Source: Pinus tabuliformis
Lineage: Eukaryota; Streptophyta; Pinopsida; Pinales; Pinaceae
Length of the DNA stretch: 64,000 nucleotides
Direction of reading: 5' to 3'
Assembly: GCA_031772625.1 (NCBI GenBank)
Contig: CM062819.1
Location: 822,593,503-822,657,502 of the forward strand
The position numbers and the translations under genes were made by a program. The notes under the pieces are model-generated. The model saw only the letters and a program-made list of their open reading frames with translations. It did not search any database and had not been told where the DNA came from. Shown in pieces: positions 11,601-21,395 of the stretch. Position 1 is the first letter of the stretch; every line of letters begins with the position of its first letter.

Positions 11601-12659
11601 TTTTTCAAATTTTTATTTATTTTTTTAGATTTTATTTTATTTTATTATTTTATTTTTTTAATTATTTTTTAATTTTTTTAATTTTTTTATTTTATTATTC
11701 TTTTATTATTTTTTTATTTTTTTATTTTTGGATCCTTAAACTTAGCCTTTGGAAAAATCACCTAGGACCTAGGACTTAGGACTTATGAGAGGATAAAACA
11801 TTTTCTAACCCTCAAGACATTTTACATCATGACTTTTACAACTTTACATCTCAAGGGGGAAACCCATTTGACATAGACCCTCATAGACCACCCAGTTCTG
11901 CGACACAACTATAATCTAGCAGATCAAGCAATTTGTAATAACCTAACCAAATAGTTAAAATTATTTCCAAATTACTTTTACATAGACTCGAAGCGCACTA
12001 GGATTCCCCTAAGATTCTAATGACAAAATTCATTTCGGCTTTGGGGGTAAGCTGAAGGAAAACTCTGTCGATCATAGATCGGTGAGACAAAAAACCTTCC
12101 GGAACGTAGATTATCACTAGAAAATTAGGTTTGCCTAGGCAATTTACATAGATGACTCAGATCTTCTAAGATTATTTACAATTTACACATGCAAACTAGG
12201 TTTACAACATAACATGATCGGGCAGTCGAATGGCATGGACACGTCGCTCAAGCGCTATCCCTTTTGCGGAAAAGGGGGTGTACTGCTATGGGTAGCTGAC
12301 ACGTAGTGGTCAACATCTGGCTCTACTTTGGGACACATTGTTGCACTGTAGGAATGTGAGAATCCAGATTCTGCATCCACACAACACACAATAAAACATA
12401 AGTAGCATCCATCCAAAAATCATCATATAACATTAAGCACAGGAAAGATATAAGCTCTTCATTTATTAACTATATAGTAACATGAAAAGTAAATCTAACC
12501 CTACTCCTTGTTTTTTTAGCATTTTCATTTATGTTTTAATAATCAAGTTGATGCTCACACAATTAATCCACCAGTCATAGAAGATCAAGTTATAACTCAT
12601 GGCACCTGTGAGATTGATCCATCATCCTTGACAGGGAAAATGCAGAATGAAGAAATACA
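8671..12659 (-). repeat. E2 right (5') LTR
   Basis: About 3.99 kb, the fuller LTR copy. It begins (plus strand) TGTTGTCGCACAAATTGTC, with a short palindrome TTGTCG...CGACAA at 8673-8696. It holds A-rich DNA (about 9290-9930), a moderately GC-richer block (about 9990-10460) whose minus-strand frames look non-coding, and a T-rich block (11570-11735). The outer 160 bp are rearranged (see 12499-12650). No promoter is called because the U3/R border is not obvious. Confidence 0.75.
12499..12650. repeat. Inverted internal fragments at the outer end of the E2 right LTR
   Basis: 12499-12539 is the reverse complement of about 6802-6845 (LTR end of the left copy), and 12540-12650 is the reverse complement of about 7140-7262 (gag region). 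The final GAAATACA matches the normal LTR tip at 6844-6851. Both junctions show short microhomologies (TCTAACCCTA, TAATAATCAAG). Confidence 0.75.
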
Positions 12660-12664
12660 AAGCT

Positions 12665-13876
12665 ATGATCAGTTTTGATTGTTGAAGCTCATGTATGAAA
12701 TCTAGGACGTTTATGAAATCCTAGTGAGGAGTCTAACATATGAATTCTGATAGTTGTTAGACACATTACTTGTTTGAATTGTTTCTAAGGCTTGCTATAT
12801 GAAAGAATTGAATATTGAAACCCTAGATAAGTTTAATATTTTGAGTTGTTGATGTGATTTAGGGCAAGAAGTTGAAATATAGTCTCTTGTTGATTATGTT
12901 TGTAAAGTCTATCGCTTCCGTTATTATAAGATTTTGATATGGCTAACTTCATGCTTCTATAGTTTTGGTTGTACTTGCTATCTAAGTTGTGCAGGTACAT
13001 CATCTTCAAGATGGTGAAGATGATCGTAAGTAAAGTTGATGTGATAAGCATGATATGAATGACTCTGATAAGAAGGATGGAAGCCATGAAAAATTCTCCA
13101 ATAAGAAGAAGTTGATCTCCCTGGATGAAGAGGGAGCCTAGATAGAACAAATCTCCCTGTTTGAGAGGGAGGGCATAGCATAGTTTTGATTGGAGAATGT
13201 ATTTTGAAGGATATGTTGTTGCATGTGAAATAGGAAAGGAAAGTGTATGATTGAAGAATCTTTTGTCAAATATTCGATTAATAATCATACTATAATAAGT
13301 TGAAAAGCAACATCTAGTTGTCTGGAAGACCCCGAAGGTTTGTATTTGATTATGGACATTTGAAAGTGTACTATTGATTAGGGTTGTGTTTGTACAGGTA
13401 AATCTCTCGAAGTTTTGATGGCATGTTGGTTACAGATCAGTTTGATCGGGAGAGATTTGTTGTCCCTGATCTACTAGATCAAGGAGTGTTGAGGCTTTGT
13501 GAGTCAAGCATTGCCTGGGAGGACATCTGGCTAGCAGTTTGTGTTGATGTCTAGGTCCCAAAGTTGGGAGGGTGGTGTTGGTCATAGAGCTATGAACTCG
13601 GATACACACCTAGATCCTCGGGTTGATGGTTAGTAAGTAAACCTGATGGTACCTAGAGAGGCTAAAAGCTTGAGTCCATCTTAGTCCCACCCAGATAGAT
13701 TACCCTAGTCAAGAATCTAGTTCATCGCATTGCAGTGCCTAAATTGTTGAGAGACCTCGAATAGATTGCCCTGGTATGGAATCTAGTCCATGGCATTGCG
13801 GTGCTTAAACTTCTTCATAGATGATGTGTTTTGAGATCTTCCATGTACCTCTTTCATTATATGTAAATATGAATAC
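12665..13876 (+). other. E1 internal region, right part, no coding sequence seen
   Basis: About 1.2 kb continuing the E1 internal region after E2. No protein domain is recognisable. A two-copy tandem repeat of about 66 bp (ATAGATTrCCCTrGT..., starts at 13695 and 13761) lies near the 3' end. Short frames here do not resemble copia pol, so this part appears non-coding. Confidence 0.55.
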
Positions 13877-13895
13877 CTCCCTAGTTAAGAGGGAG
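13877..13895 (+). other. E1 polypurine tract within a palindrome
   Basis: CTCCCTAGTTAAGAGGGAG directly abuts the 3' LTR. AGGGAG is the likely PPT core and the upstream CTCCCT is its exact complement, so the tract can fold into a 6-bp stem. The same 19 bp occur at the equivalent place in E4 (29156-29174, minus strand). Confidence 0.65.
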
Positions 13896-14550
13896 TTTTG
13901 AAGAATGTATCTAGGTTCGGTCTTCATAAATTGTACTTGAGTCAAAATGTAATATATTTGTCAAAAGAAAGCAAAAAGAATTTTATTATTATTTTAATTG
14001 ACTTGTTAAAGCATGGGTTTGATGCTAGGGTCAATTGTTATAGGTCAAGCCTCCATTGTAGGCTTTGGGTTATTGTCAAAGTCAATTTTGTTTGAAGACT
14101 CATCCATCCATCAAAGTCTCCTTGTTGTTGAAGGACTCATCATCTAGTCTGCTTCCCTCAATAATCTCATGTCGGCTTAATATAGTGACACATCTCCTCA
14201 TATGCTCATGTCGGCTCATTTCAATATGGAAACATGTTAAGATATGGTATGTTCTATGCTTATAACAGTTTACATCTTTTCCTTATTATATTCCACAGAT
14301 TAGCAATCACATGTACATAAAGTAAATTGCAGATAGAACATTAAACAATCGACAGAAAACAAGCCAAGACAAGAGACACAAGATGTGGCGGCTAGCCAAG
14401 GACAAACCCCACAATGTGTGGGGAAACCCTTTGATCAAATCTTCTTTTATCTTCAATAATTCAGCAGAGAGAAATAGTACAATAAATCTGATTCATATCA
14501 GCAGTAGCAAACCCTAGATCAGCAACATCAGCATTAGCGGCTTCATCATC

Positions 14551-14924
14551 AAACTAGGGCAGACGATATCTCACAAACCGACTGTCGGATCGGCTTGATT
14601 CCACCACCAAAAGTTGCGGCTTCCAGAGGAGGTTCAGATGAACCTACAGCGCAGTTTAGATGAGGAGATCTTCTAGTCCACGCAAGTCAAACTTTACTTC
14701 TACAGTTGCAGCTTCAGTTTCAGCAACTTCCGGCTTCAAACTAGGGCAGTCGATATCTTACAAACCGTCCGTCGGATTGACTTGATTCCACCACCAAAAG
14801 TTGCAGCTTTCAGAGGAGGTTCAGATGAACCTACAACGCAGTTCAGATGAGGAGATCTTCTAGTCCACACAGGTCAATCTTTACTTCTGCAGTTGCAGCT
14901 TCAGTTTCAGCAGCTTCCGGCTTC
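14551..14924. repeat. 187-bp tandem duplication inside S1
   Basis: Copies 14551-14737 and 14738-14924 start AAACTAGGGCAG and are nearly identical. On the minus strand they lie just downstream of the TATA box, so they would fall in the transcribed R/U5 part rather than in the enhancer. Confidence 0.8.
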
Positions 14925-15035
14925 ACATGTGTGAGGGAGAGACCCTTTTCTGCGCAGTAGAGAAGAGACTCTTTTCTGCGCAGTAGAGAGAGATGTGATG
15001 AGATGAGTGAATGCAAATGAGGAAATGTCCTCCTG

Positions 15036-15043
15036 TATTTATA
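15036..15043 (-). promoter_or_regulatory. S1 TATA box
   Basis: The minus strand reads TATAAATA in a GC-richer context in the right third of the LTR, a canonical plant TATA box. Confidence 0.5.
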
Positions 15044-17113
15044 CGCAATGTTGGTGATTGAATAGATGCCACTGTTGGGCTTCTGAGCCTACATGAGTTG
15101 TACGTCGGCTTGATAATAATTCCATAATCAAAATAAATTCATATCTCCATGAATACTTATCGGAATTGGATGATCTTTATATCAATGCTACACCTCTCGA
15201 CGAGAGGAATCTAATAAAGATATTATCAGCCATGAATAAGATGACCCACATGAAGTTTTGCCCTAGTTGCCAATTTTAACAAAACAACTATATATAGGAG
15301 TATGACCTTCGCTCAAATTACAGAAAAACAACTCGACAATTTCATAGATAGAATTTGGTCCTATTACATAGACAAGTTTGGATAATAATTCAGAGACAAG
15401 TTTCAGTATTATTACAGTGAAGAAACTCGAATTGATTGCAGAGATGACCTCGGTGTAATTCACAGTGTGACAAATCAAATATCACAAGAATAGACTTTGG
15501 TGCAATCACAGTAAACAAATTTCAGTGTTATCATTGTTTCGGTGCTAATACAGTGAATACATTTCGGTGATATTACAGTGGATATATCTCGAGTCTACCA
15601 TAGTGAATGTCTCGGTGTTATCAAAGTGATGAAGTCTCGATTCTTCAGTATCTCAATTCTATCACAGTAATGAAGTCTCGATGCTAGTGCTATCACAGTG
15701 ATAAGGTTTTGATGCTAATGGATAAACTTTGATGTTATCACAATGGACAACTTTCAATGCTATCTCATTGAGTAAATTCAGTGCTATCACACAAGGATGG
15801 TTCAGAGATCATTGCTATTTCAAGGCACAAGTTCGGTGCCATTGCAAGGATCAAAGTGTGAAGAAGAATGACTGCTACAGGAGCAATAGAACTGAACAAT
15901 GACAAGGTTGACTTAATGGATGGAGGTAGTCTTGAGTCTAAGTTGTAAGGGTATTGGTTATCTCATCTTGAATCTACTTAAGGAAGAATTTTGACCAAGT
16001 TTTCCCCTAGAGTGGGGTTTTGCCCTAGCAATGTTCCTACATCTTATGTTCTCTTCTATTTGTTACTTGGCCTTAGTCTTGAATAAAGAAAAGATAATTC
16101 GGAAGAACAAATAATAATATTGAAAAACATCACAAGATAATGTCATAAGAAGAGAAATCGTGTAACTGCCACTCTTTGGATTTCTCAACAATTTGGAGTG
16201 GATTATTTGGAGGAACACCTTAGTGTAATAGCTCGTTAGAACTAGAATGAAGAGATTTACAAGACGGGATGATGAAAAGTGACTTTCATTTGTTGGAGAG
16301 ATCGTATAGGTAGATTTACCATTTTTTGGGGATTAAAATTGACTTAAATAAAATAAAATAAAAGTCACTTAAATAAAACGAAAGGGAGAAACCTTTAGAA
16401 TGGGAATAAAATAATAAAATAAAAGTGCTTCTAGAAGGGTGGAGAAAGATCCATCCAATCTTTAGAAGGAGGGGAAGCAAGTCATTTGGGATCATCTTGG
16501 ATTTGATATGTTATTGGAGAGTTCTTTGAGAATTTGGATTTCAGGTTCGAAGAGCCCTAGAACGAAAACCCTTGGGTTTCTTGTGTCTGCTAGAGGAAAC
16601 CCGAACTCACTGTTGTGGAGATTTCGTCCAAAAATCTCATAGAGATTCATCGGCATCAGTTGGTGAGTAGATCTAGAGAAAATTTGTGGTTTGGAGTGGG
16701 GATCATACAAATCTCCAATTTGGGTGCCATTTCTAGTTTTAGTTTGTGGGGCCAAGTGTAGTATTGCAACAGTAAAATTGAAGTCATATTTTCAGTTACA
16801 GTTTGGAAGTCTAGCCAAAGAAGGAATTGGTGAAGACCGTGTTATCTTTCAGGTTTCCTATTTTGATGTAACTCCCTTCTCAATATTAAATAAAATAACA
16901 CAGTTGGATTTTGCAATTTGATATATACATGATCTATGTATTCTTTTCTCAGCAAATTATGGAGTGTATCTTGTAAAATTTGTGTACATTGTTTGTTATA
17001 CAAATTGTCGAGGTTTGTAATTTTTCTGGTGTCTTAGATAAAATTCACGAGATAGTTTGGCCTAAGTAAAATCTCGAGTAGTATAACAAAATTAATAAAC
17101 ATGGGATATCACA

Positions 17114-17275
17114 CCCTCCAAATATGTTTGGTCTTTTTCTCCTACATCCCCACTATTCATAGGTGGGTCATCCAGTCAACATTTATCAATGCCCACAAAA
17201 CTATGAAAACATCCATCAATATAAATCCATATAAACATACCTGCTATCTTCATCAATATCAATATCAAATTATAA
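17114..17275. other. Intervening DNA without gene
   Basis: Flank of E0 up to the SINE. No ORF or repeat recognised. The last 17 bases (17259-17275) are the left target copy of the SINE. Confidence 0.5.
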
Positions 17276-17411
17276 ATTAGCCTCGAGGGTTGGCTCAATT
17301 AGTCAATTCTCCTCAACACCCTTGGGGTTAGGCTCTGCTAATAAGCCAGCAAGATGCGATCCCTTCGGATGGATCTACTTAAATATTTCCTCGAAAAAAG
17401 AAAAGAAAAAA
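17276..17411 (+). mobile_element. tRNA-derived SINE-like insertion
   Basis: A 136-bp unit with a tRNA-like 5' part: GGTTGGCTCAATTAGTC resembles a pol III A box and GATGCGATCCC is a degenerate B-box region. It ends in an A-rich tail (GAAAAAAGAAAAGAAAAAA, 17392-17411). Direct repeats of 17 bp with one mismatch (17259-17275, 17412-17428) flank it, as expected for LINE-mediated insertion. Confidence 0.65.
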
Positions 17412-17428
17412 ATCAATATCAAATCATA

Positions 17429-17651
17429 ATATGACTCAAACCATCATAATATGGGTCATGTCCATAGTCCTCAATTATTGCCACACTCAAGAAATAGTCA
17501 ATAAAATCTTATAAACACAATATAACCATCATCTAATAAGAATCATCAATGATCATATATAAATGCCATAATAAACATCATCATAATGAAAGTAAAACAT
17601 TTTAATATCATGAAATATGGGTCTCATCAAAATACATAAAATGTTTGGATT
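17429..17651. other. Intervening DNA without gene
   Basis: AT-rich DNA with repeated CATCAT/AATATCA words. No gene seen. It ends with the left E3 target copy GGATT. Confidence 0.4.
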
Positions 17652-18941
17652 TGTAATGTTCCAAACTTAAATAACAAGTGATATGCAAAGCAAAAATGAT
17701 TTACAACACAAAAAATTTTAACAATCAGTAAATGCTCATTCAAACTCCAGAAGTAGAAGCAACTGAGCCATTTTATTAATCAATGGAGCAAGTACAATAG
17801 TATGGACGAATGCACCTGGGCTTGCCTCAATGGCAAGCGTGACAAAACCCAGATGATGAGACAATGATCTCAAATAATGGAAATAAATACTACTCTAATG
17901 CCCTGCGTTGCCCAAAAAACTGCACTGCTGGCTGGAAAGGAATTGCAAGAAACTCCACCTCCACTGCTCAAAAAATGCTACAAAATTAGCCCCAAGCTCC
18001 TTGACCAAAACCCACAAAAACCTAGAAAGGGTTTGGTCTTAATCCAACCTCCCAAATTCAACCTCCAATATGCGCTACGCCCTCCAAACTGTTCAAGAAT
18101 ACGACTTGCAAGGAATAATGGCAAAATCCTCCACCCAAGCTCCGGAAATGTAGCAATCTCCTCCACGAATGCTTCCCTTAGCTCCCTCAGCAAAGACCAG
18201 CCTCAAAGACTGATACTCTACCTCCCACGTGTGCACAAACTACTACCTATGCGCTAGCCCAAGAAGTGTGAAAGTCACACTGAAGAGGAGCACTCTCTTC
18301 CAGCTCCAAAACTCTCCAAAATGGCAGCAAAACTCTTATGCCTCCTCTCCAGAAATTCTCCCATCCAAAATTCCTCTGCGAGATGCCACAAACAAACTCA
18401 GCCTCTCTTCACTGTGTCCTCCAAAAATACGCACCATCTAGAGATGAATGCAACTGTTGGAAACCACAATGAGATCTTCCTCTGGAAGAATGAAGATAAA
18501 CCTCTCTAAGGTGGCACTCGAAGTCCCCCGAAGAAAGGGTGAGCTCTTCGCTTGAAGAACTCTTGCTAAACAGCAAGTGACTTGGCTAAGCAGCTCAAGC
18601 AACCAAAGAGAAATTCGATATGCCAAAAGATGATTGAAATGAGGAGAGTTTCCTTCCTTATATAGATTTCGTGGAGCACTTTTCCCTCCATTTTCCTTCC
18701 ATCATGGGTCCCTCACTTAACCAACGACTTCCCCTCCATGCAAATTGAACTAGGGAATGTGTATTCTCCTAGTGTGGGTGGCCCCCACGTATAACTTAAC
18801 CACATCAACTTAATCACATCAAAATAACTTATGCTAAGTCTAACCTCCTAATAAAATCGAATGGGCCCCATCACCTCCAAAATTGGCCCCAAAATGTAAT
18901 AATTAATCTTGTTCCAAATTAATTTAGGAAGGGACATGACA
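17652..18941 (-). repeat. E3 3' LTR (left copy)
   Basis: 1290 bp, closely matching 22716-23992. The minus-strand TATA box TATATAAG is at 18657-18664. The LTR contains short frames in both copies with no family resemblance. Confidence 0.85.
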
Positions 18942-18957
18942 GTCCTCCCCTCCCAAA
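18942..18957 (-). other. E3 polypurine tract
   Basis: The minus strand reads TTTGGGAGGGGAGGAC immediately before the 3' LTR. It also encodes the last residues of the polyprotein. Confidence 0.7.
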
Positions 18958-19184
18958 TGTTGCTTGTCCCCAAGCAACTTCAATGTTGGATGCTCAAGTA
19001 TGTGCTCTCCCTCCCAAGTAGCATCCTCATCTGGCAAGCTCTTCCAATGCACTAAGTATTCTTTGATGATCCTGCTTCTGAGCTTCCTTTCCCTAGTCTC
19101 CAAGATGGCCTCTGATTCTAAAATCAAGTGCCCCTCATCATCAAGTGGAGGCAACTCCACAGCTATTGTATATTGTTGCCCCAA
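18942..19184 (-). pseudogene. E3 chromodomain, C-terminus of polyprotein
   Basis: The reading frame (running into the LTR to 18924) contains a chromodomain: ILETRERKLRSRIIKEYLVHWKSLPDEDATWE, with the aromatic residues Y, W and W of the methyl-lysine cage positions. In chromoviruses this domain follows integrase and steers insertion toward modified chromatin. Frame breaks separate it from the integrase portion (19353-20162), so it could not be made as part of the polyprotein now. Confidence 0.82.
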
Positions 19185-19352
19185 CGAACTCTTGAGGCAT
19201 TAAACATGAAAGATATTATGGATCCTGCTCCCTGGTGGTAGCTCCAACTCGTAAGCCACCTCTCCAACTCTCCTGATCACCCTGTATGGCCCAAAAAATC
19301 TCAGTTGCAGCTTCTCGGCCCCCTTCTGCTTCAGTGTGGACTATCGATATGG

Positions 19353-20162
19353 CTACAATTGAAGGTACACCAAGTCCCCTTCCTCGAAATGCCTCTCCAC
19401 CTGATGCCTATCAGCATACATCTTCTGTTGATTCTGAGTTGTCTGCAAATTATCCTTAAGAGCCTTGAGGATATCTTGGCTCTCTAGGATCCAATCTTTG
19501 GCCTTTGGGGCTTGGCTGTCTCCAAAAACAATGTCAACAAAAGAAAAAGCATCATACCCATATAAAGCACGAAAAGGAGTCATACCAATGGACATGTGAT
19601 GTGTCGTGTTGTAACAATACTCTCCCAAATGCAACCATTGAATCCAAGCCCTCTGTTGCCCCATCACATAGTTCCTGAGATAGCCCTCTAACCACTAGTT
19701 CACCCGCTTTGTCTAGTCGTCAGTCTGTGGATGATAATTGGTGCTCGAGGTGAACTCAGTACCAACTAGCCTAAAAATATCCTACCTGAATCCCCCCATG
19801 AATTGGTTATCTCGATCACTGACTATAGTCTTAGGGAGTCCGTGCAAGCGAAAGACCTCCCTAAAGAACAACTCTGCCACCTGTGAAGTTGAATATCGTG
19901 TCGGAATGGCAAAGAAGTGTGCAAACTTGGTCAGTCGGTCGATCACCACAAAAATACAATCCTTCCCTTGTACCGAGGGAAGTCCAGTGATGAAGTCCAT
20001 AGAGATACTCTCCCATTTTCCCTCAAGGATGGGAAGAGGTTGTAATAGTCCTGTTGGATGAGTTAATTCTGCTTTGTTCCTCTGACAAGCCTCACACTCT
20101 TGCACATGCCTCAACACGTCCTCTTTAAGGCCCTTCCAAGTGAAGTGCTCTCTCATTGCCAT
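19353..20162 (-). pseudogene. E3 integrase
   Basis: Two reading-frame segments. The first (19782-20162) holds the second half of the HHCC zinc finger (CEACQRNK) and the start of the DDE core (SMDFITGLP, VSDRDNQF). The second (19353-19667) has the C-terminal part (NTTHHMSIGMTPFRALYGY, then ADRHQVERHFEEGDLVYLQL). The first zinc-finger histidines (HDSPLSGH) sit at the end of the upstream segment, cut off by a TAG where a Gln would be expected. Integrase joins cDNA ends to target DNA. A frame break near 19670-19780 removes the region that should carry the catalytic Glu in frame. Confidence 0.85.
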
Positions 20163-20180
20163 ATGTGTCTTCCTGAACCC

Positions 20181-20852
20181 CTAGTGTCCAGACAAAGGAG
20201 AATCATGAGCTGCACAAAGGATGCGCTCCCTCAACTGGGACCCTGAAACCAAGAATATGTGCCCTTTGTAATATATAACCTCATCCATCACCCTATAGCG
20301 CTCATTTGCATAGCTTCCCTCCAAGATCTCACATGCCCGACGATCCTTGGAGTACTCTACTAATAGTTGTGCCTTCCAATCATGGCAACTGCTCATGAGT
20401 GAAAGTCGTGCAGGTCTCCCAGATAGTGCATCTGCCACCACATTGTGCTTCCCCCGCACAATGTTCTTCATCGTCTTCTTGTTGAGGGCCTTGTAGTCAA
20501 TACACATGCGGAGAGTCTCGTCCTTCTTCTTCATCAACACAACTGAAGAAGCAAATAGATTAGAACTCAGTCTAATGTGGCCCAACACCAATAGCTCTGT
20601 GACAACCCTCTCAATCTCATCCTTATAGACTTTGGGATGCCTATAGGGTGTGGTAATGATTGCCTGCACACCAGGCTCCAGCTCCATAGTGTGCTCAAAC
20701 CCCCTGTCAAGTGGAAGTCCCGGCGGTATGTCTCCAAAGACTACCAGATATCTATCCAGTATTGCCTGTATGTCTAGATGTGGTGGCTTGGCCTTCCCCC
20801 CAGCCTCTGAAATCCTCAGCTTTATTTCCCATGCTATGTCTCCATGCCTCAC
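20181..20852 (-). pseudogene. E3 reverse transcriptase fused to RNase H tail by internal deletion
   Basis: Residues 1-130 are the RT entry region (LVVFGDIPPGLPLDRG, then MKKKDETLRMCIDYKALNKKTMKN). At about 20462 the frame jumps directly to GKHNVVADALSGRP, which belongs to the end of the RNase H domain, followed by the integrase zinc-finger start. The RT palm with its YxDD box and nearly all of RNase H are missing, an in-frame deletion of very roughly 1 kb. The open frame across the junction is intact for 223 residues, but the product cannot polymerise DNA. It could only have persisted by trans-complementation or as a dead copy. Confidence 0.85.
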
Positions 20853-20927
20853 CTGAAACTATCTATGGGGGGTACAAATGCATGCCCCGAAGAACCACCT
20901 GCTTACCGTCCGGCCCAGTAAACTCCA

Positions 20928-21240
20928 TCACAAGCTGCTTCCAACCGGTGGTAACTCAGCCAAGGGAATACAACCATTGGACACCCAACACCACATCGGT
21001 GTCGGTACATCCACCATGAAAAAGTGGTCTGTCATTGAATAGTTCCACATGGTCACTGTCAGAGTAGGAACATATCGGGTGCACTGCATAGTCTTGTCTC
21101 CTAGTATTAGCACTGAAAACCCCTCAAACTCTGCAGTGGTGATGCCCCTCCTTTGGACCATCTGAGCATCAATAAAATTGTGGGTGGCCCCACTATGTAC
21201 TAAAATTGAGACACGCTACCCCTGCACTGTACCTCTGATC
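20928..21240 (-). pseudogene. E3 aspartic protease, catalytic Asp lost
   Basis: The minus strand encodes VSILVHSGATHNFIDA (about 21175-21225), which aligns with the DSGATHNFI active-site loop of gypsy proteases, but the catalytic Asp is His (CAT for GAT). A TAG stop lies just upstream. The downstream part (FEGFSVLILGD... and later LIL/VLG-type strands) is broken by a frame change. The enzyme would have cleaved the polyprotein; this copy could not. Confidence 0.75.
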
Positions 21241-21395
21241 CTCATGGTCAAAAATTTGGGAATCCCGCACAAAGAAGCTAGGAATCCCCTAGTTGTTGCA
21301 AAAGATGCTCCCCCGTGTGGTGGTTGCGGTGGTGGTCCCCTCTCTGTTGGATCCTCACTATCTCCCCCACCAAGCTCCAACTCCACCTCATCCTC

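Larger units (their letters stand above)
3826..12659 (-). mobile_element. E2: large non-autonomous gypsy-like element (gag only), nested in E1
   Basis: Left LTR 3826-6851, internal 6852-8670, right LTR 8671-12659, with TSD AAGCT at 3821-3825 and 12660-12664. The PBS and gag are on the minus strand, so the right copy is the 5' LTR. LTRs of 3-4 kb around an internal region of only 1.8 kb, with no protease, RT or integrase, make this a LARD-type element that must have used proteins from another element. Both LTRs are rearranged: the left one by a deletion plus a captured gag-RT fragment, the right one by an inverted outer end. Confidence 0.78.
14235..15281 (-). mobile_element. S1: solo copia-type LTR with TSD
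   Basis: A 1047-bp LTR starting TGTTAAGATATGG and ending CCAATTTTAACA (inverted tips TGTTAA/TTAACA), flanked by perfect 5-bp TSD AAACA (14230-14234, 15282-15286). No internal region is present, so it is the product of LTR-LTR recombination. Orientation minus is inferred from a TATA box (TATAAATA, 15036-15043) and from the CCCACAATGTGTGGGG stem plus GGGTTT run, which match E1 and E4 in that sense. Confidence 0.85.
715..16190 (+). mobile_element. E1: coding-poor LTR retrotransposon (Ty1/copia-like), complete with TSD
   Basis: Two related LTRs (715-1933 and 13896-16190) bound the element, and a perfect 5-bp TSD ATTTG lies at 710-714 and 16191-16195. A PBS matching tRNA-iMet (one mismatch) follows the 5' LTR, and a PPT precedes the 3' LTR. 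After subtracting nested E2 and S1, the internal region is only about 3.1 kb. I find no gag or pol domain in it, so E1 is non-autonomous (LARD-like). Its PPT region and LTR motifs closely match copia element E4, which carries a copia gag. That is why E1 is placed in Ty1/copia (inference). Confidence 0.82.
13896..16190 (+). repeat. E1 3' LTR, split by solo LTR S1
   Basis: Halves 13896-14234 and 15287-16190 align with 715-1933. The first dinucleotide is TT rather than TG, and the copy ends TTTCTCAACA before the TSD ATTTG. Removing S1 plus one AAACA restores the sequence seen in the 5' LTR near 1050. Its U3 motif array is present (about 15400-15790). Confidence 0.78.
444..17113 (+). mobile_element. 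E0: Ty3/gypsy 3' LTR split by E1
   Basis: The two halves are 444-714 and 16196-17113, about 1.19 kb in total. The ends are mirror images, TGCAATATCCC at the left and GGGATATCACA at the right, the usual TG...CA terminal inverted repeat of an LTR. A PPT-like purine run abuts the left end. The sequence reads across the E1 insertion through the duplicated ATTTG. Only one LTR is in the window, so the TSD of E0 cannot be tested. Orientation + is inferred from the PPT side. Confidence 0.6.

Noticed and set aside
18735-18860. Possible host gene exon in the E3 LTR
   Set aside because: The same sequence occurs in the other LTR copy; short frames there have no family resemblance.
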